Source: Irpex lacteus
Taxonomy: Eukaryota; Basidiomycota; Agaricomycetes; Polyporales; Irpicaceae
DNA length: 64,000 nt
Assembly: GCA_001986395.2 (NCBI GenBank)
Contig: MQVO02000002.1
Span: forward strand, 2,790,001-2,854,000
Direction: 5' to 3'
In this document: positions 1 through 12,880 of the stretch, in pieces
Layout: each line of letters opens with the position of its first letter
Position numbering within the stretch: position 1 is the first letter of the stretch
Notes under the pieces: generated by a model
Database searches by the model: none
What the model saw: the letters and a program-made list of their open reading frames with translations, nothing else
What the model was told of the DNA's origin: nothing
Translations under genes and position numbers: made by a program

Positions 1-117
1 GCCTGCGTCTCTATGCAATAGTATCTGTAACATCAGATGTGTGCGTTGGCGCAGACAACCGGAGTACGTTCTTCAAGTCTTTTGCGTTTATTGCTCGTTT
101 CATCACGGTGCGCTCTT

Positions 118-215
118 CCGGTCTGACTGGTAAGCGTGATTACACTTTTACATAGGTTGGCGCTGAAAATACAGCGCCTAACTATGTAAAAGTATAATCA
201 CGCTTACCAGACCGG
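118..215. repeat. Palindromic hairpin repeat (MITE-like or Helitron-associated)
   Basis: The two halves are inverted copies: the left half runs CCGGTCTG, GGTAAGCGTGATTA, then GGCGCTG, and the right half mirrors it around a 6-nt AAAATA centre. The core (GATTACACTTTTRCATAG followed by a GGCGC stem) recurs at 45688-45749, so this is a repeat family and not a one-off terminator. No coding potential and no clear target duplication were seen. It may be a small MITE or the hairpin end of a Helitron relative. Confidence 0.7.
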
Positions 216-461
216 CGGGCCGGGGCCGGTGAATGCTCCCTGTTTTCATTTCGTCTACTAACTCTTTGCTTTGTAGGGCTTCTACTTCCTGCACCTTTTC
301 TGTTATCTTTCTGTACCTCCTTGATCGTCTGATACTTGATACTTGCAGAGCTTGCATCATGATTTTATATATTTACTTATTCGTTGCTCCGTGTCTAATG
401 GGTTTCTATCCCTTACGGGTCGCTTTTTAAATATGTATATCAAGGCTTACCGTTTCATTAG

Positions 462-3400
462 ATGGCTGTCCCTTCTGTCTACCCCGTCACAGTGCCCGAA
501 GGCTCGTCTGTTCTATTGGACCTTGAGGTCCTCGACATTCCTGATCGCCACCCGCTCCACCCTCAATTATACAAGTACACTAAGGCCCACCCCCATCATC
601 GTCTACGCCCGAAGAATCGATCAACATATGTTTACTTGATAGACCCTTCCCCGGAGGGTAAGGCCGTCGCGGTTGCGATTGAGAAGGAGATGAAGGTACC
701 GCCCGGGCCTATATCAGGTACGTGCCATGTAGTATCAACACGTCGCTATCTGACTGTTACTTTCAGCGGTGAAAGGTCAATTGCAAATCAAACCAGGGGA
801 TGCAGTGATGGGTAGGAGTATCCTTGCAAATGGTGACCCCCAGGAGGATGCTCTGCATGCTCTCGGAGGAGTGACGTGAGTCAATTCATTGTTGCGACCA
901 ACACTGCGCTCTCACCTCTTTCCAAAAGCCTAACCAGGGAGTCTCTTGAGTGTATGGATGGACTTACGGAGCTTGGATATACTCCAGACGATATTCTCGA
1001 TCTCATCAAAGAGGTTGAATTGGCTCGGGAGGACATGCTAGGGTCTCATGAGTACCGCATGGAGAACGGTGGGAAGGCAGAATTTGAGTCGCATTGGCGT
1101 GCCGAACCGTTGCAAGGTGCTCCCCGGTGTTATGGCCTCAATAATATGATACAGCGCACTCGCCGTCTAGAGAGCCCTCCCGCTGCGTTGAAGACCTATG
1201 GCGACGAACAGGACTCATACCAAAAGAAGATTAATAATTTCAACAGGGTAAGTCTTTGGGTCTCTGCGTCTTGCATGAATGTCATTGATAGCGAAGTGAG
1301 CAGGTCACAACAAAGCTGGACGCTATCTGCTGGAGATGTCAGGGGCCATCCGATCTAATCAAGGCTTGTACTGCCTATTCTGATCAGATCAACGCTCCTC
1401 GATTCGGGTGCAAGGAGAACACGTTCTGGGTGCCTTTGCAGGTCAATTGTGCCCCCGCACAACGTGTTGCTTGCAGTACGCTTACCGTTTTGTTTGCTGG
1501 CTCCTCGTCTCATCTTGTATTGTCCACAGAGACCACTCTAACTTCTCCGATGGGCCACTTTGGTGGGCCGCATCATGACTTGGGAGACTTTGGTGCTGGG
1601 CACACTTGCTGCCTTTGTCTATCAGATCTACGAAAATCGCCGGGCTGTGAACCCGGTCGTCTTCATCTTCTCGGTATTGGAGTTTGGTGGGAGCTCGAGT
1701 ACATGTCTCAGCTCTTCTTTTCAGGCTTGCTGCGCCATGGTGGAACTCCGCCTCTGGTTCCTCAAGATGTAGAGCTGGAGGGTTGGGAAATCCGTGTCAA
1801 TGTGATCAACTACCCCGCTGCCGCCGCTGTGTCAGGGGAAGCCAAACGTCCTCTCCACTCTGTCCCATACGAAGAGTTCCCATGTTATGTGCCGGCTGAA
1901 ATGACAGGAGCGCCCTTTGTCACACCTGTGGCACCAAAGTTCCCCCTCTGGTCCAATCATGCTACCCACGGCCAGGATGGTTGGATCGGACTTCCCCCCT
2001 TGGAGCTGTTAAACTTCCTTGCCCGATCTCTACTTCACATATCTCACTGGAACCTGCGGCAACCTCCGTCTTCTCTTCAGATAGAGCTTGATCCTGATAT
2101 CTTTCTGAAAGCGTTTAGCATCCTCGAAAATGGCAAGCGTGTCACCGCCGACCCTTGGCCTACAGCTCCTAACAAGGATGTTCGTGAGCCATTTGGCCAG
2201 CCGCACAAAGAGATCCAGGATGAATTCCTCATCAAGCAGTACAACCGCATGCTGCAGACAATTCCTGTTCTTGCTCATAACAAGTACGCGAACTGGGACA
2301 TCACGGACCGTCCGTTTGGTGCCCGACCGCATCGTAAGCTTTATTAGTTGATCATTTTTATCTATTACTTATTTTTGGTATAGCGAAGGCACCAGGTGTA
2401 GCAAGAGTGAAGCGGACTATTGATGACATAGACGATGCTAACGAGGTGTCAGCAAAACGTATGTTCATCTTTCCACATTTATCTTGTCTCTTCTTCATGC
2501 GTTTCCAGGTCCGCACAGGGGGGAGCTGTTGCATTCCCACGTCAGAGCGCAAGCGATAGTAGACCTACCGATGACCTCGCAGAAGCTGCACTATCTTTCA
2601 TCTTATGCGAAAGGACCATCAGCAGGGACTAGGCATCAGGTTGCTACCCGTACCAGCCAGACTCGGCGCACCCCAGAATTTGACGACGACGACGACGACG
2701 TGCTCATGGAGGATGCACCTACACAAACAGTTACTGAACCCTCTAGGTCGCCTCACCACTCTCTCTCAGCACCGTCTCTACATCGCTTCGATGCTGTTGC
2801 TGCAACTGGCACTACTGGTCGCTCTGCTGTTGCCGACCTTCGCAGATCCAGCAGACTAGCAGTCATTCCTGAGGCTGAGGAGGAAGAGATTATCACTACT
2901 TCTGATGTTGTGTACTCTTCGTCTAACCCGGCGGCTAGCTATGCTCCTGTCACTGGAACACCTGAGCCGCTGTCTACACTCGCGGATGAACCTGCAGGGA
3001 GCAATTCTGGCGGTGCCTTTGCCCCAATTGTGGATGAAGGAAATATGGAGTTGGATTACGAGGACGCACCCCAAGCTGGACCGTCAAATATAGCCGGTAT
3101 TTGCACGGACTCCTTCCTGCCGTCCTGGTCGCGGTCACTCTCTCCTCTCACTCCTATTACTGTTACGCCTGATGATGAGCAGTTGCATGACAGTGGGCGG
3201 CACAGCAGTCAGGATGGAACATCCCATACTCCAGATCAATCACCCATGCATGCAAGCTCATCTCAGTCTGCTGCTCAACATGTACACACCGAGTCCGCCT
3301 CAGAGGTATGTCTGTCAAATTGTGTATGTGCTTATAGTTACTGATATGTAGTATTAGCTTGCTAGGAGATTTCCCGAAACAGGTTCGAGTTCTGGTACAG

Positions 3401-5708
3401 GGCCGCGTGAGTTTTTGGACTGTGTTATCATGCCTGGCCGTCACCCTTTCGTTTAAACTAGTCTGAATTGCCTTCGCTATCTTTGATGTATTTGTCTATC
3501 TGAACTGTACTCATGCGATGCACTCAGATGCTGTGATTGATTCTGTCAGAACTACATTGCCATCTAAGCAAACGCGTACACATGCGTCTCAGCGTAAGTT
3601 TTGCAGTCAAGAGATCATGTATAGGACGTGGTATATTTACAACATTTCTAGGCGAGGCAACTATCCAATCCATTTTCGACAACGCCTTGGATAACGCCTT
3701 TGGCGAACTCTCACTCTATGACGTCGGAACACAATCGAATGAAGTCCTTGTGAACGCGCTCACATCCATGGATCAACTTGACTCCAAGTACTCGGAGAAG
3801 CAGCTGGCGACATTAGATGCTGTGGATTTGGTTTCCTATTCCTCTTCCATTATGGACCTCAAGGCCTATTGCCATGGAACCACTCTCTGGATCAATTTCT
3901 ACCGCCAGCGACTCATGTTGTCCGACTTTCGAGTTATGGACGGCATTCAAGTACTGTTGGAGGAGCGATGCCCAGAGATTCTGAAGATGAATGAAGAGGA
4001 CATAGCGGACGGTGACTGGCTGGCTAGACTGGTCTTCCACGTTCAGCAGTCTGTCAAGCTTACGATGCTGCTCCGAGCCAATCCCAAGAACTTCCTGGTA
4101 GGCGGTGTTGGCGAACGAGACACTTTCCAGGAGGATCTATCTGACTTCCGACGACGTAAAAATCTTCACCCGAGCAAACATAATCAGGTGATATTAAAAT
4201 ACGTTAGGAAGATTCTTCACCTTTGGCTGGGAGGGTGCTCCTCGTTCACTTCCCAAGCGCGGGCCTGCCTCATCCGTGTTCTTGTCGAACATCTGGGTAC
4301 TGGCTGTCTGTTACTACCAGAGGTGTGGAGCTTGTATGAGATCCCTCCCTCCTATCTGTTTGTGTCTGGCTGCCCGCGTTTCAGCGATGCAGATTCCAAG
4401 GACACTCCATTTGTGTTCTCCTACCTGGATGCTTTTGATGCAGATCTTCTGGCCATGACGCTGTGCAACCCTCAAGTCATTGCTCAGATGGCACGGTTGG
4501 AGTCTCTATACGTTGAGATGTACCATGCAACTCAAACGCACGGGGAGGCTCTCCTTGCGGCCAAGCTAAAGTCGCCTAACATGAGGAGACTCCTGACAGC
4601 CATTACCGCTGACGTTCGTGAACGACGTCTTGCACGCAAGGCAAAAGCCGTGGCTCAAGCAACAGCCCGAAAGGAGAAGGCCGCAGCTTGCACCACTGCA
4701 CCATTGCAGGCACCTTCTGATATGTCCCGGGGAGTAGCCAACTCTTCTTCGGATGAACCGCATAATACATCCGACCCTTCCATCTCACCGTCAGTTCCGA
4801 CGACAGGCTCTGTAGACGACCCAATTGCGAAGATTATCAAGTTCCTGAAGGACGCTCATTACGTTGCTACACACACCTCACACGACAGGATCAACAAAGC
4901 CAGACGCCAAATCTTAGGTGACGGAGATCACTACCAGCCAATCCGTGAACTTGGTCCGTCTCGCTCCATCATGCGTAACGAGCTCTCCCTATCATTTGCC
5001 CAAACACGCGCCGGGTTCTTTTCCATTCAAATCTTTCGATGTATCCATTTCGCTGCCGAGGCATTCCGAAGCTGTCCGGAAAACCTGCGTCAAGTCGAGT
5101 TCAACAACATCGCTGACTACGAAGCGTATATCCAGGCTCTCAAACTTTGCTTCCCAGGCAGGAAGCCCAACTTCTTCTGCAACGGTGTAGCGCATGGCAC
5201 ATATGTACCTCAGCGGAAGTTAGAGCGCTATCGGGACTACTACAACGTCTCTCAGAGGAACGACTTCACATGGCCACCAGATCGAAATTTCGCAACCACC
5301 TGGGCATTTTTCAAGAAATACAACCCCACCCTCACGTACAAAGTGGTAGAGAAGGGAGAGGAGAAGGACAAGATCTATCGCCAGTGGAATGGTCTCGGAC
5401 CGTTGACACGTTACATGCTAGTTGCTGACATGTATGGAGCAGGACTATTGGATCCCCCTACCTTGGAGGATATAGCAGGTATTGCCGCCTATCTGAAGCG
5501 AGGGGCACTCTCGGGTCTTGAGCAAATTGACTATGTTCCAGAGGGAGCGAGTGGAGAGCTCATAAGGGACGCTTTTATTGACTTGTATCTCGCAGTAAAA
5601 AACAAACTCTCGGATGAGCAGATAAGTGATTTTCAGTGGACTCCAATTACTGCAGAGCACATGTTATGCAAGTTCTGGCGCATGACTGACAAAGGCCACT
5701 ATTGTTGA
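462..5708 (+). CDS. Large multi-exon hypothetical protein
   Basis: Not recognised. Start chosen at the ATG at 462 (reads MAVPSVYPV). GT-AG introns keep one frame open: 718-766, 876-928, 1248-1303, 2334-2383, 2459-2508, 3306-3357, 3407-3527 and 3594-3651, followed by a long last exon to the TGA at 5706. The sequence shows a globular N-terminal half, then a low-complexity Ser/Pro/acidic linker (about 2640-3300, including a run of Asp codons at 2681-2700), then a globular C-terminal half. That half contains a strongly basic Ala/Lys/Arg segment (about 4610-4690). A further intron inside the last exon (around 4188-4255) is possible. No transposase, reverse transcriptase or known catalytic motif was found. 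The acidic and Ser-rich linker suggests a nuclear protein, but that is inference. Confident that it is coding, not of function. Confidence 0.75.
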
Positions 5709-5796
5709 CTGTTGTTTTGTAATATGAATGCAACGTAGTATTTGTAGCCCTGGTGATTCTACTCTTCATTAATTGATAATTATGCAGTAATTCTAC

Positions 5797-6643
5797 TTAA
5801 TCCGTCGACATAGGCAGATTGCTCTGTACCTCTACCCCGCCAACCCTCACATTCTTACCATTCTGTGGTCCGTTGCTAGTTCCTTCACCCAACCGAAGCC
5901 GTTTCATGGCTAACATAGTATCCTCTGCCCTTGCATGAGCACCAGCCTCATAACCGACTTTACGTTTGAGCTTCTTGCTCTCAGATCTTGTTTGCAGCTT
6001 CAGACTCTCAAAGGTAGCTTCGTTCAAGTCCTATGGATAATTAATTAGTTATCCATTCGTATTCAAGGCATGTAAATTCTACCTTCTGAACAACTTGATC
6101 AATGACACAAACTGACCGTAGCTTCGACAGCATCAAGTGTCTACCCTTCGAGATAGGTACAGTGCAAAATGACACCTGCGCTTCCACGGTATCCCCCACC
6201 TTAATCTGCACAGGGTTACACTCTGTGTATTGATACCTGTTTAAGCTGTAAGTCTTGATTACGCCTGGAGACAAATAAAGGCAGCTTACATATTTTCTTG
6301 TGTGAGGCGACGCTGGTAATAGAGCACCATATTGTCCTCTGTTCTTCGCCCACCTGCCTTGCCCCTCAGTAAGCCGAGGGGGTCGACGGTAGACTCGAAG
6401 TCCACGTCTTCATAGATACCTGCAAGATGTTCCGGTGTGAGAAACCGGTTAGAAAACTCAAGACATAGATCGTCCTGATCTGCAACCGGTTTCCAGGCCT
6501 CAAGACTACCTGAAGGCAGAGCGTTGGCAAATGAGGAATGCAGCTCTATCACCGCTCTAACACATTCTTCAAATGTGTCACAACCCAAGCCTGTCAACAC
6601 CAACGATTGCTTTGCAGCGGTAGGATTCTTCGTTAGTCTTCGA
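5797..6643 (-). pseudogene. Downstream half of an unrecognised gene interrupted by a Helitron-like insertion
   Basis: On the reverse strand three exons join through introns at about 6244-6295 and 6028-6077, ending at the TAA at 5799-5797. Readable landmarks are TVDPLGLLRG, then VGDTVEAQVSF, then LRSVCVIDQVV. From memory these resemble a domain found in many repetitive agaricomycete hypothetical proteins; no function is known to me. An ATG-initiated frame can be read up to 6705, but the first ~20 codons (residues NRYLPLDGLTPPS) are the terminal repeat of the Helitron-like element at 6644-8752, so they are not original coding sequence. The expected upstream half lies on the far side of that element (about 8.8-9.6 kb, same strand). 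The gene is probably broken, unless the element is spliced out as part of an intron. Confidence 0.6.
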
Positions 6644-7956
6644 CTTGGGGGAGTGAGGCCATCAAGTGGCAGGTAACGATTCCTGAGATTTTGAATAAAT
6701 TTCAAGAACAGAAAAACACCTTCTACATTAATCTAACAAATATAAAGTTACTTACAAGGCTGGTGTAAATTGAAGCAGGAATGAGTGTCAAGTATTACTT
6801 CAAAGAGGAATAGTTGGGCATAACAAAGGAACTATATAAAAGTTTTGATAGTCACTTAAGCCATTTGTGCCACGTTTGACTACTGATTTGATTAGCTTGA
6901 ATTCAAAATTCTGCAGAGGAATAAACTCAACACATTTATATGCTGGTATAGGAATTGTTATTTTGAACTATAATATCATGTTTCAGAAAGCGTATATAAT
7001 AAACAGCCTATACTTAATGAATGGTGAACTATGTCCAAATTCTGAGTATAAATTTGGAATTCTAGGAGAAATTCGGTCCAGAAAACATATACATGTGGTT
7101 TTCATCAAAAATATTGATGTCATGTGATCTGACTCAAAATGTATAAAATGTCAAAATAAGCGCCCAAATAATCTACTGATCCTATTGCCTTTTTAGGCAA
7201 CTCTTATATATCAGTACACTACGAGCTAATTTTTTGATGTGATTGAACCTAAACATTGATAACAGTTTTAAACATATATTAGATATGGTATCAAAGCAGT
7301 TGCATGTATTTTGTGCCCTACTTTCCATATTATTCTTATGTACGTAAGTAGTTTTATGTACCCTAATGATACATTTGAACTTATGTTACATTTCACTTAA
7401 TCATACTTCAGATCACGTCCAATGTGTTTCAATTTTCATGTTTCAACTTTTTGTATATTGACTTTTCTTACTCTCATTACAAACATAATTGATACTATTT
7501 ACTTCAATAAAGTTTCAAAACTTATGTTAAAGATCTTTCAAACAAAGGTACTTTTTGTATTTTCAAGTTCTAGTTAACAAACTTTTGTTACAGTTATCAT
7601 ATATAATATATAAGTAGTATTGTTACCTTTCTTACTAGAGTAAACAATAATACTTACTGTCATAATATCTTCTATACATGACTGTAGTCACTAGAAAGTG
7701 ATGCAACAACTGGCGCGACAAAGTCTATTTTTGTTCTCCAACTACTGGCAGTTTTATTTGAATTGATGTCATTTTTGCTCCTTTTTCCATTTTAGGAAGT
7801 CCCTTTGATGGCATCAATCACATCACTATTGATGGCAATGCCAGTTTGACATAACACTGATGAAAATCCCATGAATTATGCTCACGATATGCAGGAAACA
7901 AAGTGCAGCCAATCTGTACTGGTTTTTGAGCTATGTAATCATGCTTATGTGGAATC

Positions 7957-7990
7957 CCACTCAGGCGCTGACCAGTCAGCGCCTGAGTGG
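7957..7990. repeat. Near-perfect 34-bp palindrome inside the Helitron-like element
   Basis: CCACTCAGGCGCTGAC is followed almost immediately by its reverse complement, giving a 16-bp stem with essentially no loop. The inner GGCGCTGACCRGTCAGCGCC core is shared with the perfect palindrome at 58012-58039. It is too symmetric to be an ordinary Rho-type terminator and lies in AT-rich repeat DNA. Confidence 0.75.
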
Positions 7991-8333
7991 AAATCCAGGT
8001 AAGCAGTCTTAGGTCATATCTATAAGCTCTTCGTGTCATTTCATGTCATTTCCCTCATATCTTCATGAGTTTTCATCCAATTTGCACGATTTTTGTATCA
8101 AACGAAAGCTACCGTTTGTGCGCATCTTTTTATGGCATCATTGTTGCACAGGTTTGGAGCAAATAGAGCGTCAGGCATATATCTCTACTAGAACAATAAA
8201 AATTATAGCTTTCTACAGCAACGAAAAATAACTATGAGACAATTGATGACTCAATGTATCATTTCTGCAACTTCAGATTATTCTTGAGCATCATACAAAT
8301 CAAATCGAGCAAGTTAAGAAAATGACTCAGAGA

Positions 8334-8351
8334 GGAGTCAAACTTGCAACC
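8334..8351 (-). repeat. tRNA T-arm / B-box-like motif
   Basis: The reverse strand reads GGTTGCAAGTTTGACTCC, which fits the T-arm and pol III B box (GTTYRANNCC). The same 18-nt form is found at 22550, 44252, 47644, 49751 and 55467, always in AT-rich repeat DNA. No complete cloverleaf could be drawn around it, so it is described as a tRNA-derived relic and not a tRNA gene. Confidence 0.5.
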
Positions 8352-8806
8352 TTTCGAACTTGAGTCTCGTGCGTTCACTTTTGTCCATTTCCACATGTCT
8401 GACGCTGGAGTTTGTCTGAGTTTGAAAACTCAGGTCGTCATCTGATACTATCCAGCCCATATATACTTCAATTACAGTCCAAATCTTATGATAGTTGTGT
8501 CAAATGAAAGCTCTTGTTTTCAGCCATCTATCTATATATACATTATATATCTTTATCTGAAGTAGTCATACATGAGAGTCCAAATATATATCTCACCTAC
8601 AAAGCGCCCACATACAAGTCTTCCTTACGCTGTAGCAGGAGCAGTAACAAGCAGAACTCCCACGGTTTGGCAACGGAATTTGTCACTTACAAGCGCTGTA
8701 AATGCACCACCCCGGATTGAGACGATTCTTCTTCGTTTCACTCAGGAATCGTAACCAATTTGTGAGTGGAAGTATCATTAGTTTGTATGAATAAAATACT
8801 CACTGA

Positions 8807-9640
8807 GCATTGGAAGTTATCGGTGGTAGGCTGACTCTAAGCACGTAGCCTTGGACTCTAAGCACCACTTCCTCCCGGTCTTGAGATTTGTCGGACTCAA
8901 AGGGATATACAACATCACGTTGACCAGTGTTGTGCGTCCACAAAGTGGTAGCGATGCGAATCCTCTCTGGCTATTCATGGTCAGTTCCTATATCACACAT
9001 AGAATTTGTGAGCTCAATACCTGGGAATATAGATGTAGTTGCTTGTCGCCATTTGCTGATTTATCTGCCTCTTGTGTATGTCGACTCAATATATCCACTA
9101 CTTGTAATGTGAGTATGTGGATGCATATGCAAGCCAGTTTATTACTAACTGTACTTCTTCCGGTTGTCGTAAAGAAGTCGGAGTGCCATGATGAGTTGTT
9201 GAGATTGCGCACAGAAACTCCTGGGCTCTACGAACCTCTGCAAAAGGTGTGTTGTTTGGTCGTGTTACGCAGATCCTGAACTCAACCGCAAAACATTGAA
9301 GAGCAGCCATACAATTGGAAACCCTTCCCTGGCCTATGACAAAGCAGCATATGACAAACCAGGAGATATCGGACTTGTGTTCTTTGAATGCGAACCCTTA
9401 TCTATTGTTTCATGTGAACGAAAGTGCCAAGCAATTTATTTATAATATGTGAGTTCGCTCATCGGCCGAAGCAGGCACTGTCTACCAATCAAACTGGCTG
9501 AAGCAGCTCTTATCTTGGCGTCAGCACAATTGTGCTTGATAAGGCGGAGGACGGATGCCCGCTTATTTTGATGGCACCATATTGCGTGACAATGATACGT
9601 GTGCTCCTTCAAGTTGCAGATACTCACCGTGTTCTCCATC
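8807..9640 (-). pseudogene. Putative upstream exons of the gene interrupted at 6644-8752
   Basis: Two open stretches on the reverse strand look coding. The first (about 9620-9480) is rich in His, Cys, Arg and Lys and includes EHTYHCHAIWC and KRASVLRLIKH, a zinc-binding-like pattern. The second (about 8970-8800) includes LWTHNTGQRDVVYPFES and ends at a good donor (CAG|GTGAGT). They lie in the right order and orientation to be the 5' part of the gene continuing at 6643-5797. The exact exon chain between them could not be resolved. The assignment to one gene is inference from order, orientation and the position of the Helitron-like element. Confidence 0.35.
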
Positions 9641-9707
9641 TTGTCTTTCGCCCACCACCATCATCTACTGTCTGTGTCTCAGCTTGCGTTTACGCTCATC
9701 TACAGTT

Positions 9708-12700
9708 ATGGCTCCCGCAAAGTAAGTCGTACAGTCGACCTCAACTGGCACACATCTAACATCGTCCCACAGAGGTCGAAGAAAAGCAAAGGAGGAGCCG
9801 CCCCCAAATATCCAGCCAGCTACGACAAAGCGGTCAGTTCATGTAACATAGGCGTGAATTCACCTGCTGACTTCCTTTTCAGTGTAACCAAGAAGTCGGT
9901 ACAAGAGACACTTAATTCCAGCTCAGAGGAGGAGGCATTGGCGTAAGGGCCCTGTCACCTCAACACAAATTGTATGCTTATTATCTTATAGCACGTCCAA
10001 GGACAATACACAGCCTAAGAGAAATAAGGCCAAGGTCGTGTTGTCTCCCCGTGAGCAGCGTCAAGTCCAGTGCGTCAGGTTTATTATGATCATATATACT
10101 GTTGTCTAATGACTGGGGACAGACGTGTCAGTCGTTCATACATTGACGAGGAAGCAGAAGAAGATGACGAGATGTAAGGCAATCTTTGATGATCAGTAAG
10201 CTCTGTGTTAACTCCCTACAGAGAGGCATCAGAGGAGGAAGAAGAGGCTGACAAGGCTTTCATCGATGATCGGGATGAAGAGTAAGCACCGAATCATGTT
10301 TGTCATTGTGAATAGTAACTCATTTGGTATAACAGGGAGTTGACAGACACTGAGGCTACGTAGGTGTGCAGCGATGACCATAGAATTATGCTGACGTGCG
10401 TTTTGTAGGGACACTGAGACAAAGGGAGACAAGGAGAACGCCGATGAGGTGGAGGAGGAAGAAGAAGAAGAAGCGCAGGAACTTGAGGAAAAGCCAGTTA
10501 CTCCGCCACCTGCTCAGTAAGTACTGTTTACCGCTTCTCGCCTGCTATCAACTTAACAAGGTTTTAGGAGGAGGAGACGAGTAGTCCAGTCTCCTCTCGA
10601 GCCTCAGACTCCACGAGCAACAAGGTGTGTGTTCAAAGTCTTGATGTGTCCACATGTCGTCTTACATTGGATCGTAGAAGCAAGCCTGCTACTGGTGGAA
10701 CCCCCAAGACTCCGCCCACTACGCGTAAGAAGCCACAGTCAGTCGCGCTTATTTCTATGACCTCCTTTCATACTTACTTGGGTATAGATCAAAGAAGAAG
10801 AGTAGCAAGCAGACAGATGGCAATGATTCTGACGTGGTTGAGATTGCTAAGTACGCGATGTCATCGATTCATTTGTTTGCAGATAAAGCTGAATATTAGC
10901 AATTTGTATAGGCCGTCTGACAGCCCCTCCACAAAGCCCAAGTCGAAGGGGAAGTCTCACGCAAGCGTCACCCTGTTGGATGCACCCATCAAGATGCCCG
11001 CTACCAAGAGCCAAATTTTGTCAGAGCCTATCGCTGATCCAGAGTACAATCCGTTTGTCACTGTTTCTGGGGATGAGATGGAGATTGATGAGCTTGTGGA
11101 GGACGATGTCCACTCATCACCGCGCAAGAAGTAAGTCTCTTCCATTATGTACACTATCGTTTAGACACTTATCAACACCATAGAATAAAGACACTGTCTG
11201 GTGAGGCAAAAGCTGCAAAGGCCTCACCGGCAAAGAAAAAGAAAGAACATGATCCGGTCACCGACACACCGTAAGTGGTCTGACGTTTCATCCTTCATCT
11301 ATTTCTTCTAATACGCGGTTTTGTTTAGTGTCACTGGGATGTCTAAGAAAATGTGAGTATCCTTAGTGATACCATCAGCGCTGATACTAACTACGATCCA
11401 GGGCGAAAAGCTTCATTGCTTCTGATGACGAGGATAACATGACGCCAGAGCCAGAGACCTCAACAAGTCTCGAGATGGTCTCGAACCCTGACAACCCGGA
11501 GCATGCACGATTCATGTGCAAGTACATGAAGCCGTCCTATCGTGCACCCCATGCTCCACCTCTCATCACGTATGTTCTATGTTTCATAAGCATTCAGTCG
11601 TTTGATCATTTGAATTTGCAGTGTTGCGCACACTGTGCTGTTGTGCCCTGATCATGACAATACTCCTTTGTCGTTTGTCAACTTTGGCGAAGCCATGAGA
11701 GCAGTGGGTATCAAGAAAAATTCCAAACTTTGGACGTAAGCACATTTGTCGTATCTTATATATGTCCAGACTCTGACATGAGCAGTCGTTTGTGGATGGT
11801 CGCTATCACGCCTGCGTTCGGGCCGTTCACGTACAACCTGGCAAGAATTGACCCAAATATCGTTCGCACCCACACCACACGGGGCCAGTGGCCGACGGTG
11901 ACCTTCAGCATCCAGGAGAACATCAGTTCACATAAGGAGTGGAGCGCCAATGCGCCGGTGTCCTTTGTCATGTTTGGTATGGTCACAAAGTCCCATCTTG
12001 TTGATCCGGACCCATTCGGGCAGAAGTGGCAGCGTTGTATCTTCATCAGATTGCTCGGCATGGAGTTCCTTCGTGTCATGAACATCCTGGCAAGTAAGTT
12101 CCAGCTGAAGAAGATTAGTACGCCTAGGTGGGAGGGGTTCAGGTTTGGCACTACCCCTACCATTCGCCGAGACAGTAAGTGTTTAGTCGTCTCTTCTTGG
12201 CATCTGTATGTTTACGCTGTATGTGGCCACAGATCAGCCTCGGTCACCGCGCAAGCGTCGCAAAGCAGACGATGGCTCCTCAGAAGAGCTTGATATTGAT
12301 ATTCCATCAGCAAGTATTGGTGGAAGGGCAATTCAGCGTGCGTCTCCAGTGAAGGCACGCGCAGAAATCCAGTCCTTGGCTGGAAGGGGCAAGATGTTCA
12401 ACACCGACAAGAGTGAGTAACATTTCTCTACCACGCTCTGAAATTACCGCCACCTGACATACTGTTTTTATAGTCCCAGTCTATGACTATACAGATGTGG
12501 TGGACGACGAAGAACTTCCGATGTTCAATCAAGAGACACTGGTTGGTGCAAGGGTATGGACGGGCGGAGAAATTCCTGAGGACTCTTGGGTTTGCGTACA
12601 CTATGTTCCCAGCACGTACACACATGAGAGCCATTCTCACGTTGATGTGCAGTGGAATGTTTTGCGTATTGTTGTACTTGCTCTACCGAAAGATGATTAG
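9708..12700 (+). CDS. Acidic/lysine-rich nuclear-type protein with ~19 small exons
   Basis: Start at the ATG at 9708 (MAPAKGRRKAKEE). About 18 short introns, each with GT and AG ends, give one continuous frame to the TAG at 12698-12700. The first two thirds are low complexity: Lys/Ser/Pro-rich and Glu/Asp-rich microexons, including a poly-Glu run at 10456-10480. The last third is globular, with landmarks RFMCKYMKPSYR, LWMVAITPAFGPFTYN and QWPTVTFSIQEN, then a basic nuclear-localisation-like PRKRRK and an acidic tail ending ALPKDD. The sixteen introns from 9722 to about 11785 all split the codon after its second base; the last two are phase 1. No enzyme motif was recognised. Composition suggests a chromatin- or nucleic-acid-associated protein, but function is unknown. 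Confidence 0.75.
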
Positions 12701-12880
12701 GTTGCGATGTAGTGCATATAGAACATGCTTTGTGAATACATAAAAGTCGTTGATGAGATTTACCATGGTGGCCTTCTATAAGACAAGTACTTTGTAATCA
12801 GCGTCTTGAATTGAGCTCAATATAAACCTCCGGTTTTGTCTTGAACGACCATCGCAAACCTCGCACGCAGCTTTTGGACC

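Larger units (their letters stand above)
6644..8752 (-). mobile_element. Non-autonomous Helitron2-like element, reverse orientation
   Basis: Both ends are readable on the reverse strand. The 5' end is ACGATTCCTGAG (8752-8741), and its mirror CTCAGGAATCGT lies subterminally near 6686. It is followed by a short stem-loop with arms ACTTG and CAAGT, and the element ends at CAAG (6644). An end repeat at one extremity and its inverted partner set inside a hairpin at the other is the asymmetric terminal inverted repeat layout described for Helitron2/Helentron elements, which insert between two T residues. The interior is AT-rich, has no convincing ORF, and shares blocks with copies near 46.6, 48.2, 50.8 and 56.1 kb. 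It separates two halves of one reverse-strand gene. Confidence 0.6.

Noticed and set aside
2030..2332. Reverse-strand 100-codon frame opposite the large gene
   Set aside because: Shadow of a well-supported forward exon.
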